Position numbers and translations under genes: made by a program
From: CAVUCH01 sp963763095
GTDB lineage: Bacteria > Acidobacteriota > Vicinamibacteria > Vicinamibacterales > JAENWD01
Length of the DNA stretch: 64,000 nucleotides
Direction: 5' to 3'
NCBI GenBank assembly: GCA_963763095.1
Contig: CAVXNR010000016.1
Span: forward strand, 1-64,000
Shown here: positions 1 to 8,556 of the stretch, in pieces
Layout of the letters: each line of letters opens with the position of its first letter
Position numbering within the stretch: position 1 is the stretch's first letter
The notes under the pieces: generated by a model
Seen by the model: only the letters and a program-made list of their open reading frames with translations
What the model was told of the DNA's origin: nothing
Databases searched by the model: none

Positions 1-1
1 A

Positions 2-1384
2 ATGCAGCAGAACTCCTCCTTGATCCCGGCAGCCGCGACGGACACGAGCGCTGCCGCGCGTCGCAGTGCGTACTCGCTCCTGCTGACTATGACCATCGGG
101 CTCGTGGGCACGACGATCCTGACGGCACCGCCTGTATACTCAGTGAACGATCAATCGCGGTGGTCGACGATCCGGGCTCTCGTGGAGACCGGCAGCTATG
201 CCATCGGGCGTCGGTATGAACGAGCGGACCGCACGTACACGGATAGCGGTCTCGTCGCCGAGCCCGGATGGAATACGAACGACAAGATCCTGCATCCGAA
301 TACGTTCCGGTTCTACTCGAGCAAGCCGACCCTGCTCCCGACAGTGCTGGCCGGAGAGTACTGGGTGCTGCACAAGGTGCTGGGCCTGGACATCAGAGAG
401 AACCGCCTCTTCGTGAGCCGAACGATCCTGCTCACCATCAACTGGCTTCCGTTGCTGCTGTACCTCCTGCTCTTCACGCGGCTGGTGGAGGAGCTCGGAA
501 CCACGGACTGGGGTCGAGTGCTGGTGGTCACCGCAGCCTGCTGTGGCACGTTCGTGACCGGATTTTCCGGCACGTTGAACAATCACACCGTCGCGGCACA
601 CGGCGCGTTGTTCGCCATGTATCAGTGCCTCCGGATCGAACTGGACGGGGATCGTCGATGGTGGCGATTTCTGTTCGCCGGACTGTGTTTGGGCTGGACG
701 ATCTGCAATGAGCTTCCGGCCGCGGCGCTCGCGCTCGCCATGACACTCTGGCTGTTGCGAGTGTCGCCGCGCTTGACTGTGACGGTTGCCGTGCCTGCCA
801 TGCTGCTGCCGGTCGGCGGGTACCTGTACACACAGTTTCTGGCGGTCGGCACGATCATGCCGACCTACGCCCACGAGCAGTGGTACCGATATGCGGGCAG
901 CTTCTGGCGGCATCCGACAGGCATGGATCGGATACGGGAGCCGAAATGGATCTACGCCGCCCATCTCCTCGCCGGCCACACAGGCATTCTTTCGCTGACG
1001 CCCATCCTGCTGCTCGGCTGGATTGGCATGGTGCGGACCGTGCTGTCCCGGCGGGATCGACGGACGCGCCCGGGGGTGGAACGTCGGCTGGCCCAGCTGA
1101 CCTTGAGTCTGACGGCTCTCATCTTCGCGTTCTACGTCTACAGGACCAGCAACTATGGCGGCAACGCAGCGGGTCCCCGCTGGTTCATCTGGTTGGCACC
1201 GCTCTGGCTCCTGACCATGGTTCCGGAGGCCGATCGCTGGGAGCGCCATCGCTGGCGACGTGTGCTGGCCAGCCTTCTGCTGCTCGTGTCAGTTGGCAGC
1301 GTCGTGTACGCGCTCGCCAACCCGTGGCGCCACTCCTGGTTGTTCTGGTTGTTTCACGACGCCGGGTGGGTCAGGTACCGCTAG
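2..1384 (+). CDS. GT39-like polytopic membrane glycosyltransferase
   Basis: A 460-residue, strongly hydrophobic protein with about ten membrane segments. The first segment is at about residues 24-44 and is followed by an extracytoplasmic loop with the motif NDQSRW. An acidic/aromatic pair early in the first loop, then a long series of helices and a periplasmic tail, is the layout of the GT-C enzymes (dolichyl/undecaprenyl-phosphate-sugar transferases, family GT39 or similar), which move a lipid-linked sugar to protein or lipid. The ATG is at base 2, so a longer N-terminus outside the window cannot be excluded, although a short polar N-terminus before the first helix looks natural. The gene converges on the GT2 gene at 1289 and the last 96 bases overlap it antisense. 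The neighbouring GT2 enzyme is of the type that makes polyprenyl-phosphate sugars, the donor this protein would use. The family is fairly sure; the substrate is unknown. Confidence 0.72.
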   Translation: MQQNSSLIPAAATDTSAAARRSAYSLLLTMTIGLVGTTILTAPPVYSVNDQSRWSTIRALVETGSYAIGRRYERADRTYTDSGLVAEPGWNTNDKILHPNTFRFYSSKPTLLPTVLAGEYWVLHKVLGLDIRENRLFVSRTILLTINWLPLLLYLLLFTRLVEELGTTDWGRVLVVTAACCGTFVTGFSGTLNNHTVAAHGALFAMYQCLRIELDGDRRWWRFLFAGLCLGWTICNELPAAALALAMTLWLLRVSPRLTVTVAVPAMLLPVGGYLYTQFLAVGTIMPTYAHEQWYRYAGSFWRHPTGMDRIREPKWIYAAHLLAGHTGILSLTPILLLGWIGMVRTVLSRRDRRTRPGVERRLAQLTLSLTALIFAFYVYRTSNYGGNAAGPRWFIWLAPLWLLTMVPEADRWERHRWRRVLASLLLLVSVGSVVYALANPWRHSWLFWLFHDAGWVRYR

Positions 1385-2359
1385 CACGGTCGCTCCCGGG
1401 GAGAGCGCCTCCCCGTCGGACGTGTATTTCAGCGGCAGCTGCCGCGTCCTGTCCTGGGCCACGTTGACTATCAGATCGGCGAGGAGCCCTGTGAACACCA
1501 CCTGCCCGCCGATCAGAACGAGCAGCACGCCCAACGTGAGCAGCGGTCTCGTTCCGATTGGAACTCCGCGCGTCCACAGGATAGTCAAGTACAGCAGGCA
1601 CGCGACGCCGAGGGCAAAGAACGCGGAACCGATCCGACCGAAGAAATGAAGCGGCCGGCCGGTGAATTTGAGGAGGAAGAACATCGTGAGCAGATCCGGA
1701 ATCTGGGTCACGACCTTTGTGGCACGGTACTTCGACGTCCCGTACCTGCGTTGATGGTGTCTGACGGGCACCTCGGCCACCCGGAAGCCCAACTCCGTGG
1801 CGATCAGTGGAATGAACCGGTGCATTCCGCCGTACAGGCGCAGTTCTCTCGCGACCTCCGCCTTGTACAGCTTCAGGCCGCTGTTCATATCCTGGAAGTT
1901 TGCGCGGAAGAGCATGCGCCCGACGATGAGATTGAACGCTCTCGACAGCGCGAGTTTCAGCCGCGTGTCGCGCCGGTTCTTCCTCCAGCCACTGACGACA
2001 TCGACATCATGTGTCGCCAGATACTCGTACATTTGCTGGAGCTCGCTGGGGTCGTCCTGCAGATCGCCGTCCATCGTCAGGATGAACTCACCTCGCGCGA
2101 GTCGGAAGCCGCATTCGAGCGCGACCGATTTGCCGAGGTTCCGTCGAAACGAATAGACCCGGACGTGGCGGTGCTCGCGCGCGAGCCGCTTCAGCTGGGC
2201 GAGCGTGTCGTCGGTCGACCCGTCGTCGATGAACACGATCTCGTGGCTGCCACTCATCGGAGCCAGTGCCGAGTCGATCGCGGCCGCGACCGCGGTTACG
2301 CTCTCGCCTTCGTTACGAACCGGGATCACGATTGAAAAACGCGGTGTCTCGTTGTGCAC
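1289..2359 (-). CDS. GT2 polyprenyl-phosphate sugar transferase (DPM1/GtrB-like)
   Basis: A 356-residue protein. Residues 8-230 are a GT-A glycosyltransferase: start motif SIVIPVRNEG, IDDGSTDDT for nucleotide binding, MDGDLQDDP for the metal-binding DXD, and NSGLKLYK near the acceptor site. Two membrane helices follow at about residues 240-310, as in GtrB/YfdH-type enzymes, which transfer a sugar from NDP-sugar to undecaprenyl phosphate on the cytoplasmic face. The start is GTG at 2359; I see no strong Shine-Dalgarno. The gene is divergent from the membrane protein at 2523 and its last 96 bases overlap the end of the GT39-like gene on the other strand. The lipid-linked sugar is the likely donor for that neighbour. 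Family assignment is firm; the sugar is not known. Confidence 0.88.
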   Translation of the reverse strand: MHNETPRFSIVIPVRNEGESVTAVAAAIDSALAPMSGSHEIVFIDDGSTDDTLAQLKRLAREHRHVRVYSFRRNLGKSVALECGFRLARGEFILTMDGDLQDDPSELQQMYEYLATHDVDVVSGWRKNRRDTRLKLALSRAFNLIVGRMLFRANFQDMNSGLKLYKAEVARELRLYGGMHRFIPLIATELGFRVAEVPVRHHQRRYGTSKYRATKVVTQIPDLLTMFFLLKFTGRPLHFFGRIGSAFFALGVACLLYLTILWTRGVPIGTRPLLTLGVLLVLIGGQVVFTGLLADLIVNVAQDRTRQLPLKYTSDGEALSPGATVLAVPDPPGVVKQPEQPGVAPRVGERVHDAAN

Positions 2360-2522
2360 AGCAGTTCCGGCGCGTCTGGATGATGCCGACGGTCGCCGTC
2401 ACACGGGACAGACGAACCGGAGTGAACGATAGCCCGAAGGGTCATAGGATGCAACGATTTGGCGCCGCATGGCGCGCGCGTGCCGGGTCGGCCATGCCCA
2501 TGCCGAGAGTCGGTGCCGCCAC

Positions 2523-3503
2523 GTGAGCGGCACCGGACAGGACCACTCCGCATCGTCGCCTGCGACCGTCAGCGCCGCCGGCAGCACCCAGTCACGCCCG
2601 ACGCGCCGCAGGGCGGTGCTGCTCGTGGCACTGGTGATACCGCTTGCCCTGTATCTCGTCACCCGGCGCGAGGCGCTCGAAGACCTGCAACGTCTCTCGC
2701 TCGGGGACGTGATGATCGTGCTTCTGAGTCAGTTCTCGGCGCAGCTGTTGTGGAACGGCGCCGTGCTCGCGCCGCTGCGGGCTTCGCTCGAGAAACTCGG
2801 GTTCTGGGAACTGTTGCTGGTCCGTTCCGGCGGCGTGCTCGCCAGTTATGTCGTGCCCGTCGCGGGGAATGTTGCGGTCCGCATGGCGTACCTCCGTCGT
2901 CGTGGGCTGGCGTATCCGGATTTCGTCTGGGCCACGCTCCTGAGCAATCTGCTCGCGCTGTTCGCGGCCGCGATCCTGGCGGTCTGGGCGGTGGTCACAG
3001 CCCAGGTCGTGACCGGAAATACGTCCGGGCCCGTGCTCGGTCTCACCGGCGGGATAGTGGCTCTGGGGGCCGTCGCGCTCTCGGGCGTTTTTCTGCTGCC
3101 CCGATTTGCAGGCCATCCACTGCTCCAGCGATGGCGGTTCACGTCCGCACTGACGCCGACCCCCCGCCGCACCATCGTTGTCACCTCGGTGCTCGCGTTC
3201 GGGCGTCACGTGTGCAACTTTCTGACCTTTGGCCTCCTGTACCGGTCGCTTTCCGTGGCTCACAATCATCTGCTCGCGGGCGGGCTCGTCTACACCATCA
3301 CGATCCCAATCCGAATGGTGACGATCACGCCCGGCAACCTCGGCGTCACCGAATGGGTAGTGGCCCTCACCGGGAAGCTGCTATCCTTCGACGTACCAAC
3401 GGGTGTGCTTGTCGCCCTCGTGTTCAGGGGCATGTCCCTCGCGGCCCAGGTTCTCGCCGCGGCAGTAGCGGGGGCGTACCTCGCGGCGCGTGAGCACCGG
3501 TAA
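2523..3503 (+). CDS. LPG synthase-like (UPF0104/AglD) membrane protein
   Basis: About 326 residues with eight or so membrane helices, ending in a short basic tail. It resembles the flippase-like membrane part of lysylphosphatidylglycerol synthase (UPF0104/AglD). The conserved late-helix pattern is present: a TITIPIRMVTITPGNLGVTE-like stretch around residues 255-280, close to the family's PGG.G..E signature. The reading frame is open back to 2469, but residues before the GTG at 2523 are polar and unconvincing, so I chose 2523; the true start could be either. It leads three same-strand genes with two glycosyltransferases (gap 26 bp to the next). In such clusters it is usually thought to move or shield lipid-linked glycans, but that role is inference. 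Confidence 0.7.
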   Translation: MSGTGQDHSASSPATVSAAGSTQSRPTRRRAVLLVALVIPLALYLVTRREALEDLQRLSLGDVMIVLLSQFSAQLLWNGAVLAPLRASLEKLGFWELLLVRSGGVLASYVVPVAGNVAVRMAYLRRRGLAYPDFVWATLLSNLLALFAAAILAVWAVVTAQVVTGNTSGPVLGLTGGIVALGAVALSGVFLLPRFAGHPLLQRWRFTSALTPTPRRTIVVTSVLAFGRHVCNFLTFGLLYRSLSVAHNHLLAGGLVYTITIPIRMVTITPGNLGVTEWVVALTGKLLSFDVPTGVLVALVFRGMSLAAQVLAAAVAGAYLAAREHR

Positions 3504-3529
3504 TCACCCGGCCCAGTCACGCTTGATCG

Positions 3530-4447
3530 ATGGCTCCACGCATTTCGGTCATCATTCCGTTTCGTGACGCCAGGCCGTCTCTGCCGGCGCTTGTCACGGC
3601 CCTCAAATCGCAGACCATCTCGTCGGACCAGTTCGAGGTCATTTGGATCGACGACGCGTCGCGGGATGGAGGTGGCCCCTGGCTGCAGGAGCAGCTGTCG
3701 CCAGGATGGCGGCTCATCACGTTTTCCGAGCCACGAGGGTCATACGCTGCACGCAATAAGGGCGTGCAGGTGGCGACCAGCGACAACCTGGCGTTCACAG
3801 ACGCGGATTGTCGCCCTCATCCGGATTGGCTCGAGCGTGGCCTGATCGCGCTGACCGATGGACCGCGAGCGGCAGGCCGAATCCAGACGAAACTCTCGGC
3901 CGCTCCGTCGCTCGCCGAGATTGTTGACGCCGGCCGGTTCTTTCGCCAACGTCACTACGTGCAGGAGGGCTTCGCCGCGGGAGCGAATCTGTTCGTGCGG
4001 CGGACCATCTTTGCCGGCGTAGGTGGCTTCGCTGAAGATCTCAAGTCCGGCGGAGACCAGGAGTTCGGGTGGCGATGCTCGAAGGCGGGTATCCCGATCC
4101 ACTTTGCCGAGCGTGCGGTTGTCGACCACGCGGCGCGGGCTTCTATTCGCGAGCTTCTGAAGAAGGGAGAACGGGTCGGCTTCGGTAGTGGCCAGGTGCT
4201 GCGGAGCGGTGGCATACCGGCGCGGACGCTCGCGAAGCGCGCGAGAGAACGGTTCAGGATCGTCCGCACGCACCAGGTGAGCGATGGAGCGCTTCCGCCC
4301 GTCGGCATCGTGCGCTCGTGCTCCGTGACCGCCGTTCATCTGCTTCTGGTCCTGGCAAATGCTGCCGGTGCGCTCAGAGGTCTCCTTTCTGGCGGAGGGG
4401 CGGCGTCTCGTCGCCACGAGGCGAGGCACAGTAAGGGTTCAGGATGA
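3530..4447 (+). CDS. GT2 family glycosyltransferase
   Basis: A 305-residue GT-A glycosyltransferase. The N-terminal motif ISVIIPFRDA is followed by IDDASRDGG (nucleotide binding) and FTDADCRPHP, a DXD-type metal site, near residues 85-95. A GGDQEFGWR motif near residue 178 matches the catalytic ED/DxE-W region of GT2. There is one hydrophobic helix near the C-terminus, so it may be membrane-attached. The ATG at 3530 has only a weak ribosome site. The stop overlaps the next start in an ATGA, so the two glycosyltransferases are translationally coupled. It probably transfers a sugar to a cell-surface polysaccharide or glycolipid; the acceptor cannot be read from the sequence. Confidence 0.85.
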   Translation: MAPRISVIIPFRDARPSLPALVTALKSQTISSDQFEVIWIDDASRDGGGPWLQEQLSPGWRLITFSEPRGSYAARNKGVQVATSDNLAFTDADCRPHPDWLERGLIALTDGPRAAGRIQTKLSAAPSLAEIVDAGRFFRQRHYVQEGFAAGANLFVRRTIFAGVGGFAEDLKSGGDQEFGWRCSKAGIPIHFAERAVVDHAARASIRELLKKGERVGFGSGQVLRSGGIPARTLAKRARERFRIVRTHQVSDGALPPVGIVRSCSVTAVHLLLVLANAAGALRGLLSGGGAASRRHEARHSKGSG

Positions 4448-5670
4448 AAGTTCCAAGCTTCTCGGTCGTAATTGAAACTGCAAACCTGTCACTGGCCGAT
4501 CTGGACGGGTTGAAGGAGACTCTCGCCTCGCTGGCAGCACAATCGCTGCCCATTCAGCGCGCAAACGAGGTTCTGCTGGCCGACAGCGGGGATGTGCCCG
4601 ACGAGACGCTTAAGCATTCGCTCGAGGCGTTTCCGTGGGTTCGTCTCCTCCGCCTGCCGGACGGCACCGGGTACGAGGAACTCAAGATGGCCGGAGCGAG
4701 GGCGTCGACTGGCGAGGTCGTCGTGTTTGCCGACGGCGACTGCCTTTACCCGCGCGGATGGCTCGAAGCACTGCTGTCGCCGTTCTCCGATGCTGCCGTG
4801 TCGGTCGTGGGCGGCGAAACGAGGATAGACGCTCCCGGCCCGTATGGACTGGCCGTCGCGATCGCCGCGAGCTTTCCAGCTCACTCGTCGGCGACGGGGC
4901 TGTACCGATCCGACCGGTACCATCTCAATAACGTCGCGTTCCGGCGTTCTGTCCTGGAGGACGTACCCATCCCGTCGCGCCGCCCCTGCTACCGAATGAG
5001 CGGTCTGCACGCCGCCGCCCTCCTCGCAGCGGGCTACACGATCCTGCGCCAGCCCGCGGCTCGCGCCGGCCACGCCGCGCCGAACGGGCTGTCTCATTTC
5101 GTCTGGCGCTTCATCCTGATGGGATTCGACGGTGTGGTGGTCCCACGCTTGATTGCCGCGGACAGGCACTCTGCCGGAACGCCAGGACGTCAGTGGCCGC
5201 GAACCGTTGCGCTGCTGCGTTTCTGGGCGACGCAAGCCGCGGCAAAATTGCGGGAGGCTGTTCGCGAGAGCCCATCGCGTGTACTCACCCTGCCGCTCGC
5301 GGCTCCGATCCTTGCCGGGGCGGTTCTGCTGCAGGGGGTGGGTGCGCTCGCGGGCCTCGTCGCCCCACGCCGGCTGCTTGCGGCTGTTCCAGAAGACATC
5401 CTGAGCGGCAGCACATGCGAACTGCAGCGTACAGACCGGCCTCCGTTGACTCCAAGCGTCACCGGGACTCACTGGCGCGGCCGACCGTTTGATCGTCGAG
5501 CACGCCGCCCCGGAGGGATTCCGCCCTGGAACGACATGCGTCAGAACAGGGCGTCACACCTCGCGCAGGTAGTGCCACATCTGGTGCTTCCAGTAGGGCC
5601 AGTCATGCCCGCCCTGGTGTCCCCAGTCGTCCAGGCGGTGATGGATCCCTTTGCTGGCGAGCACGCGTGA
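4444..5670 (+). CDS. Divergent GT2-like glycosyltransferase with odd C-terminal tail
   Basis: A 408-residue protein coupled to the previous gene by an ATGA overlap. Residues 4-230 have the GT-A layout: SFSVVIETAN at the start, LLADSGDVPDE where the IDDGS motif usually lies, and FADGDCLYPRG as the DxD motif. A hydrophobic region at about residues 285-310 would anchor it in the membrane. After about residue 320 the sequence turns arginine- and proline-rich, and the last 117 bases lie antisense over the esterase gene. That tail may be real but could also follow a lost stop codon or a missed frameshift near 5400-5450. Function beyond sugar transfer is unknown. Confidence 0.75.
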   Translation: MKVPSFSVVIETANLSLADLDGLKETLASLAAQSLPIQRANEVLLADSGDVPDETLKHSLEAFPWVRLLRLPDGTGYEELKMAGARASTGEVVVFADGDCLYPRGWLEALLSPFSDAAVSVVGGETRIDAPGPYGLAVAIAASFPAHSSATGLYRSDRYHLNNVAFRRSVLEDVPIPSRRPCYRMSGLHAAALLAAGYTILRQPAARAGHAAPNGLSHFVWRFILMGFDGVVVPRLIAADRHSAGTPGRQWPRTVALLRFWATQAAAKLREAVRESPSRVLTLPLAAPILAGAVLLQGVGALAGLVAPRRLLAAVPEDILSGSTCELQRTDRPPLTPSVTGTHWRGRPFDRRARRPGGIPPWNDMRQNRASHLAQVVPHLVLPVGPVMPALVSPVVQAVMDPFAGEHA

Positions 5671-6279
5671 CAGGTGATAGGAGTGCTCCGGCTTCTCCCA
5701 GGGGCCGTTCCCTGTGGCGATGTGAATGTCGCACGTGTTCAGCAGGCCAATCTGTGCCCAGTCGTTCATGCCGCCGACATAGTCGATCGGGTTGTTGAAG
5801 TAGAAATTGTCATCGCTCATCCCGTCCATGAACCGGCGCATGTCGTAGAGGCCCGACATCGCCCAGCAGCGCTTCACCGCGTCGGGGTGCTTGAAGAGCG
5901 TGTTCGCCGCATGGAAGGCGCCGAGGGACGCGCCCATCGTGGCGATAGGCAGCAGCCCGCCGCACTGCCCGTGGATGAACGGGATGACTTCCCAGCGGAT
6001 GTACTGGTCGAACATGCGCTGCATCCAGCTGCGATGAAACGGGTGTGCACCCGTGTTGTACCAGCTCGCGTCGCTGTTCGATCCGACTGTGAAGATCTTC
6101 ACGCGGCCCGCTTCGACGTACGGTGCGAGCGCCGCGATCAGGCCCATGTTCTCGAGCTCCCACTCCGCGCCTCCACTCGTTGGAAAGGCGAGAACGGGCA
6201 GGCCGTAGTGCCCGTAGACCACCACGCCCATGTCGCGCCCCACCCGGTGCGAATACCACCGGTGCGTTTCCCTCTGCAT
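5554..6279 (-). CDS. Alpha/beta-hydrolase esterase (esterase D-type)
   Basis: About 241 residues. The start at 6279 is chosen over 6336 because a clear GAGGAG ribosome site lies 5-6 bases upstream. The fold is that of PF00756 esterases: the nucleophile elbow GASLG near residue 125, a late Asp in HRLDDWGHQ, and the catalytic His in GGHDWPYW near the C-terminus. There is no signal peptide, so it is probably cytoplasmic. The family hydrolyses acyl esters of small molecules (S-formylglutathione hydrolase and siderophore esterases are relatives). It stands alone on the minus strand, with a REP-like repeat region upstream and a 117-bp antisense overlap with the glycosyltransferase. The substrate is unknown. 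Confidence 0.82.
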   Translation of the reverse strand: MQRETHRWYSHRVGRDMGVVVYGHYGLPVLAFPTSGGAEWELENMGLIAALAPYVEAGRVKIFTVGSNSDASWYNTGAHPFHRSWMQRMFDQYIRWEVIPFIHGQCGGLLPIATMGASLGAFHAANTLFKHPDAVKRCWAMSGLYDMRRFMDGMSDDNFYFNNPIDYVGGMNDWAQIGLLNTCDIHIATGNGPWEKPEHSYHLSRVLASKGIHHRLDDWGHQGGHDWPYWKHQMWHYLREV

Positions 6280-6310
6280 GCACGCTCCTCGATTCACGCC
6301 CTCGTTGAGA

Positions 6311-6460
6311 CCGAAGCGCTTCGGCCCCGACCCCACACTGCCAGCCCCAGTGTAGTCTCAGCGAACATGTAGGGCCGGGGCCAAAGCCCCCGCTCGTTGT
6401 ACCTTGGGCCATCGAAGCGTCTCGGCCCTCGCAGCGTAGGGCCGGAGCCGAAGCGCCCCG
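6311..6460. repeat. REP-like hairpin cluster, GTAGGGCCGG family
   Basis: Between the divergent esterase and ATP-grasp genes. A perfect 14-bp palindrome CCGAAGCGCTTCGG lies at 6311-6324. Two related units start with GTAGGGCCGG at 6369 and 6436. The first makes a GGGGC/GCCCC hairpin (6377-6390) with a CAAA loop. The units are direct copies with a few changes, as in REP-type extragenic palindromes. Confidence 0.6.
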
Positions 6461-6527
6461 GTCGATCCCCGCCCCCGAACGATGTATCCTGTCCTCTTCA
6501 CCGTCCCGCCATGAGAGGTTTGCGACC

Positions 6528-7733
6528 GTGCCGCCGACCGCGACACTGACGTTGCTCTGCATTGCGACCTTCGAAAAAGGTCACGAGTTCCTCCGGGAGT
6601 GCCACCGGAAGGGCCACCGCGTGCTCCTGCTGACGTCAGACACGCTGCGGGATGCGGAGTGGCCGCGCGAGGCCATCGAGGAGTTCTTCTTCCTGCCGCG
6701 GGCCATCGGCCGCGAGGACTTGTTGAAGGGTGTCAGCCACATCGCGCGCACGCGGCACATCGACCGCATTGTCCCGCTCGACGACTTCGACGTCGAGACG
6801 GCAGCGCTGCTGCGCGAGCACCTCCGGATCCCCGGCATGGGGGAGACGACGGCGCGGTACTTTCGTGACAAGCTCGCCATGCGTGTCAAGGCGCGCAACG
6901 CCGGCATCCTCGTGCCCGACTTCGTGCACGTCCTGAACGACAGCCGGATCGCGCAGTTCACCGAGCTGGTGCCCGGACCATACGTGCTGAAACCACGCTC
7001 GTCGGCCGCGGCGATCGGCATTCAGCGGCTCGATACCGTTACCGCGCTGTGGACGGCAATCGAGGCGCTCGGCGACCGTCGGTCGTTTTTCGTGCTCGAG
7101 CACTACGTGCCTGGAGACGTCTACCACGTCGATTCGGTGGTCTGGGAGCGCGAGGTGCTCTGCCACTCAGCCCACAAATACGGCACCCCGCCCATCAACA
7201 CCGCACACGACGGCGGCGTCTTCACCACGCGAACCCTGCCCCGTCATGCGTCCGAGGCCGGCCCCCTGGCCGCCCTCAACCGCGAGGTCATCACCACCTT
7301 CGGCCTGGTCCGCGGCGTCACGCACACCGAGTTCATCCGTGCGCACGCCGATGGCCGGTGGTACTTCCTCGAGACGTCGGCGCGGGTGGGCGGCGCCTTC
7401 ATCGTCGACGTCGTCGAAGCTGCGACTGGCCTCAATCTCTGGCGCGAGTGGGCCCACATCGAGATCGCGGGTGAGGATTCCTCGTATCACCTGCCGCCGG
7501 TGCGCAACGACTACGCCGGTCTGCTCCTGACGCTCGCGCGCGAACCGGACCCGGACCTCTCGGGCTTCGATGCGCCGGAGATCGTCACCCGCATCCAGAA
7601 GCACCACCATGCGGGCCTCATCCTGGCCACCCCCGATTCACACCGCCTCGACGAGCTGCTGGCGGCCTACGGCGAGCGCTTCCAGAGGGAGTTCATGGCA
7701 TGGCAGCCCGTGCCGGAGAGCCCGACGGCTTAG
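6528..7733 (+). CDS. ATP-grasp ligase-like protein
   Basis: A 401-residue ATP-grasp enzyme. Residues 7-100 form a Rossmann-like pre-ATP-grasp domain. The ATP-grasp core runs from about residue 105 to 305: the DKLAMRVKARNAG region, PYVLKPRSSAAAIGI with the ATP-binding lysine and small-residue loop, a VLEHYVPGDVYHVDS segment, and the metal-binding FLETSARVGGAF motif (E and R). This matches carbamoyl-phosphate-synthase-large-chain-like and D-Ala-D-Ala-ligase-like proteins that couple ATP cleavage to acyl-phosphate and amide or ester formation. The GTG start has a GAGAGG site about 8 bases upstream. It is a single gene flanked by repeat regions on both sides, so context does not give a substrate. 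Confidence 0.82.
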   Translation: MPPTATLTLLCIATFEKGHEFLRECHRKGHRVLLLTSDTLRDAEWPREAIEEFFFLPRAIGREDLLKGVSHIARTRHIDRIVPLDDFDVETAALLREHLRIPGMGETTARYFRDKLAMRVKARNAGILVPDFVHVLNDSRIAQFTELVPGPYVLKPRSSAAAIGIQRLDTVTALWTAIEALGDRRSFFVLEHYVPGDVYHVDSVVWEREVLCHSAHKYGTPPINTAHDGGVFTTRTLPRHASEAGPLAALNREVITTFGLVRGVTHTEFIRAHADGRWYFLETSARVGGAFIVDVVEAATGLNLWREWAHIEIAGEDSSYHLPPVRNDYAGLLLTLAREPDPDLSGFDAPEIVTRIQKHHHAGLILATPDSHRLDELLAAYGERFQREFMAWQPVPESPTA

Positions 7734-7750
7734 CGTTCGGGCTCTCCGGC

Positions 7751-7959
7751 ACAATGCACAATGCACAATGCAAAATGCACAATGAACATGTGCCGCTCAT
7801 GCATCGTTACAGCGACGCACATCGCCATGTCTCAAGGCCTGTGCCGTGAACGGGGTCGCCGAAACCTGCGTGGCGAGCCAGCTCTGACGCCGAGGCAGGT
7901 TTCGCGTCGGCGACCGTGCGTTCCTCCGTCCTTTTGCATTTTGCATTTTGCATTGTGCA
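7751..7959. repeat. Inverted pair of 7-bp tandem repeats with inner hairpin
   Basis: Five ACAATGC-type heptads (7751-7785) and four TTTTGCA-type heptads (7932-7959) are the same repeat in opposite orientation. Between them, GGTCGCC and GAAACCTGC at 7854-7869 pair with GCAGGTTTC and GGCGACC at 7895-7915. The whole 210-bp interval between two genes is therefore one nested palindromic element. There is no convincing gene in it. Confidence 0.85.
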
Positions 7960-7977
7960 TTGCTCCCCGTTGATGCC

Positions 7978-8520
7978 ATGCCCGTCCTCATCTCCTCCCT
8001 CGTCACCGCCGCCGTCTTCCTCATGATGCTCGTGGAGCTCCAGTTGTCGCGGAGCAATGAGCGCGGGTTGCGGGCGGCGGGGGCGCTGGAGCCCGCAAAC
8101 GACGTGTACCCCCTCATGCAGGTGGCGTATCCCGCCTCGTTCGTACTGATGGCGATTGAGGGCGCGCTGCACCCGTCGGTCGCGTCGAGTGGCGTGCTGT
8201 GGGGGCTCGCGGTCCTCGGCGTCGGAAAGGCGATCAAGTTCTGGGCGATTGCGTCACTCGGCCGGCGCTGGTCGTTCCGCGTGCTGGTGCTTCCCGGGGC
8301 GCCGCTGGTCACGAGCGGCCCGTACCGGTGGATGCGGCATCCGAACTATGTCGGCATCATGGGCGAGCTCGCCGGCGTGGCGATTGCGCTGTCTGCCTTC
8401 GTCACCGGCACGGCGGCGCTGGTGACCTTCGCGTGGATTCTGGTGCGGCGGATCAAGGTCGAGGAGCGGGCACTCTATGGCCCGGCAGGAGGTGCGGAGG
8501 GATCGCACCATGGGCGGTGA
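7978..8520 (+). CDS. Isoprenylcysteine carboxylmethyltransferase-like membrane protein
   Basis: About 180 residues with four or five membrane helices. The ATG at 7978 lies just after the heptad repeat; an in-frame ATG at 7948 falls inside the repeat and is less likely. The C-terminal half carries the ICMT/PEMT signature: GPYRWMRHPNYVG, which binds S-adenosylmethionine, and a later RIKVEERAL with the conserved Glu pair. Bacterial members methylate small lipids or carboxylates, or are of unknown substrate. No isoprenoid or polyketide gene is nearby to help. Family is well supported; the reaction is inferred. Confidence 0.82.
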   Translation: MPVLISSLVTAAVFLMMLVELQLSRSNERGLRAAGALEPANDVYPLMQVAYPASFVLMAIEGALHPSVASSGVLWGLAVLGVGKAIKFWAIASLGRRWSFRVLVLPGAPLVTSGPYRWMRHPNYVGIMGELAGVAIALSAFVTGTAALVTFAWILVRRIKVEERALYGPAGGAEGSHHGR

Positions 8521-8556
8521 CGGACTCTCCCGCGGCCGCCGCGACGTGCGTCCAGA

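Noticed and set aside
7751..7959. CRISPR array
   Set aside because: Units are 7 bp with no spacers, and the two blocks are inverted, so it is not CRISPR.
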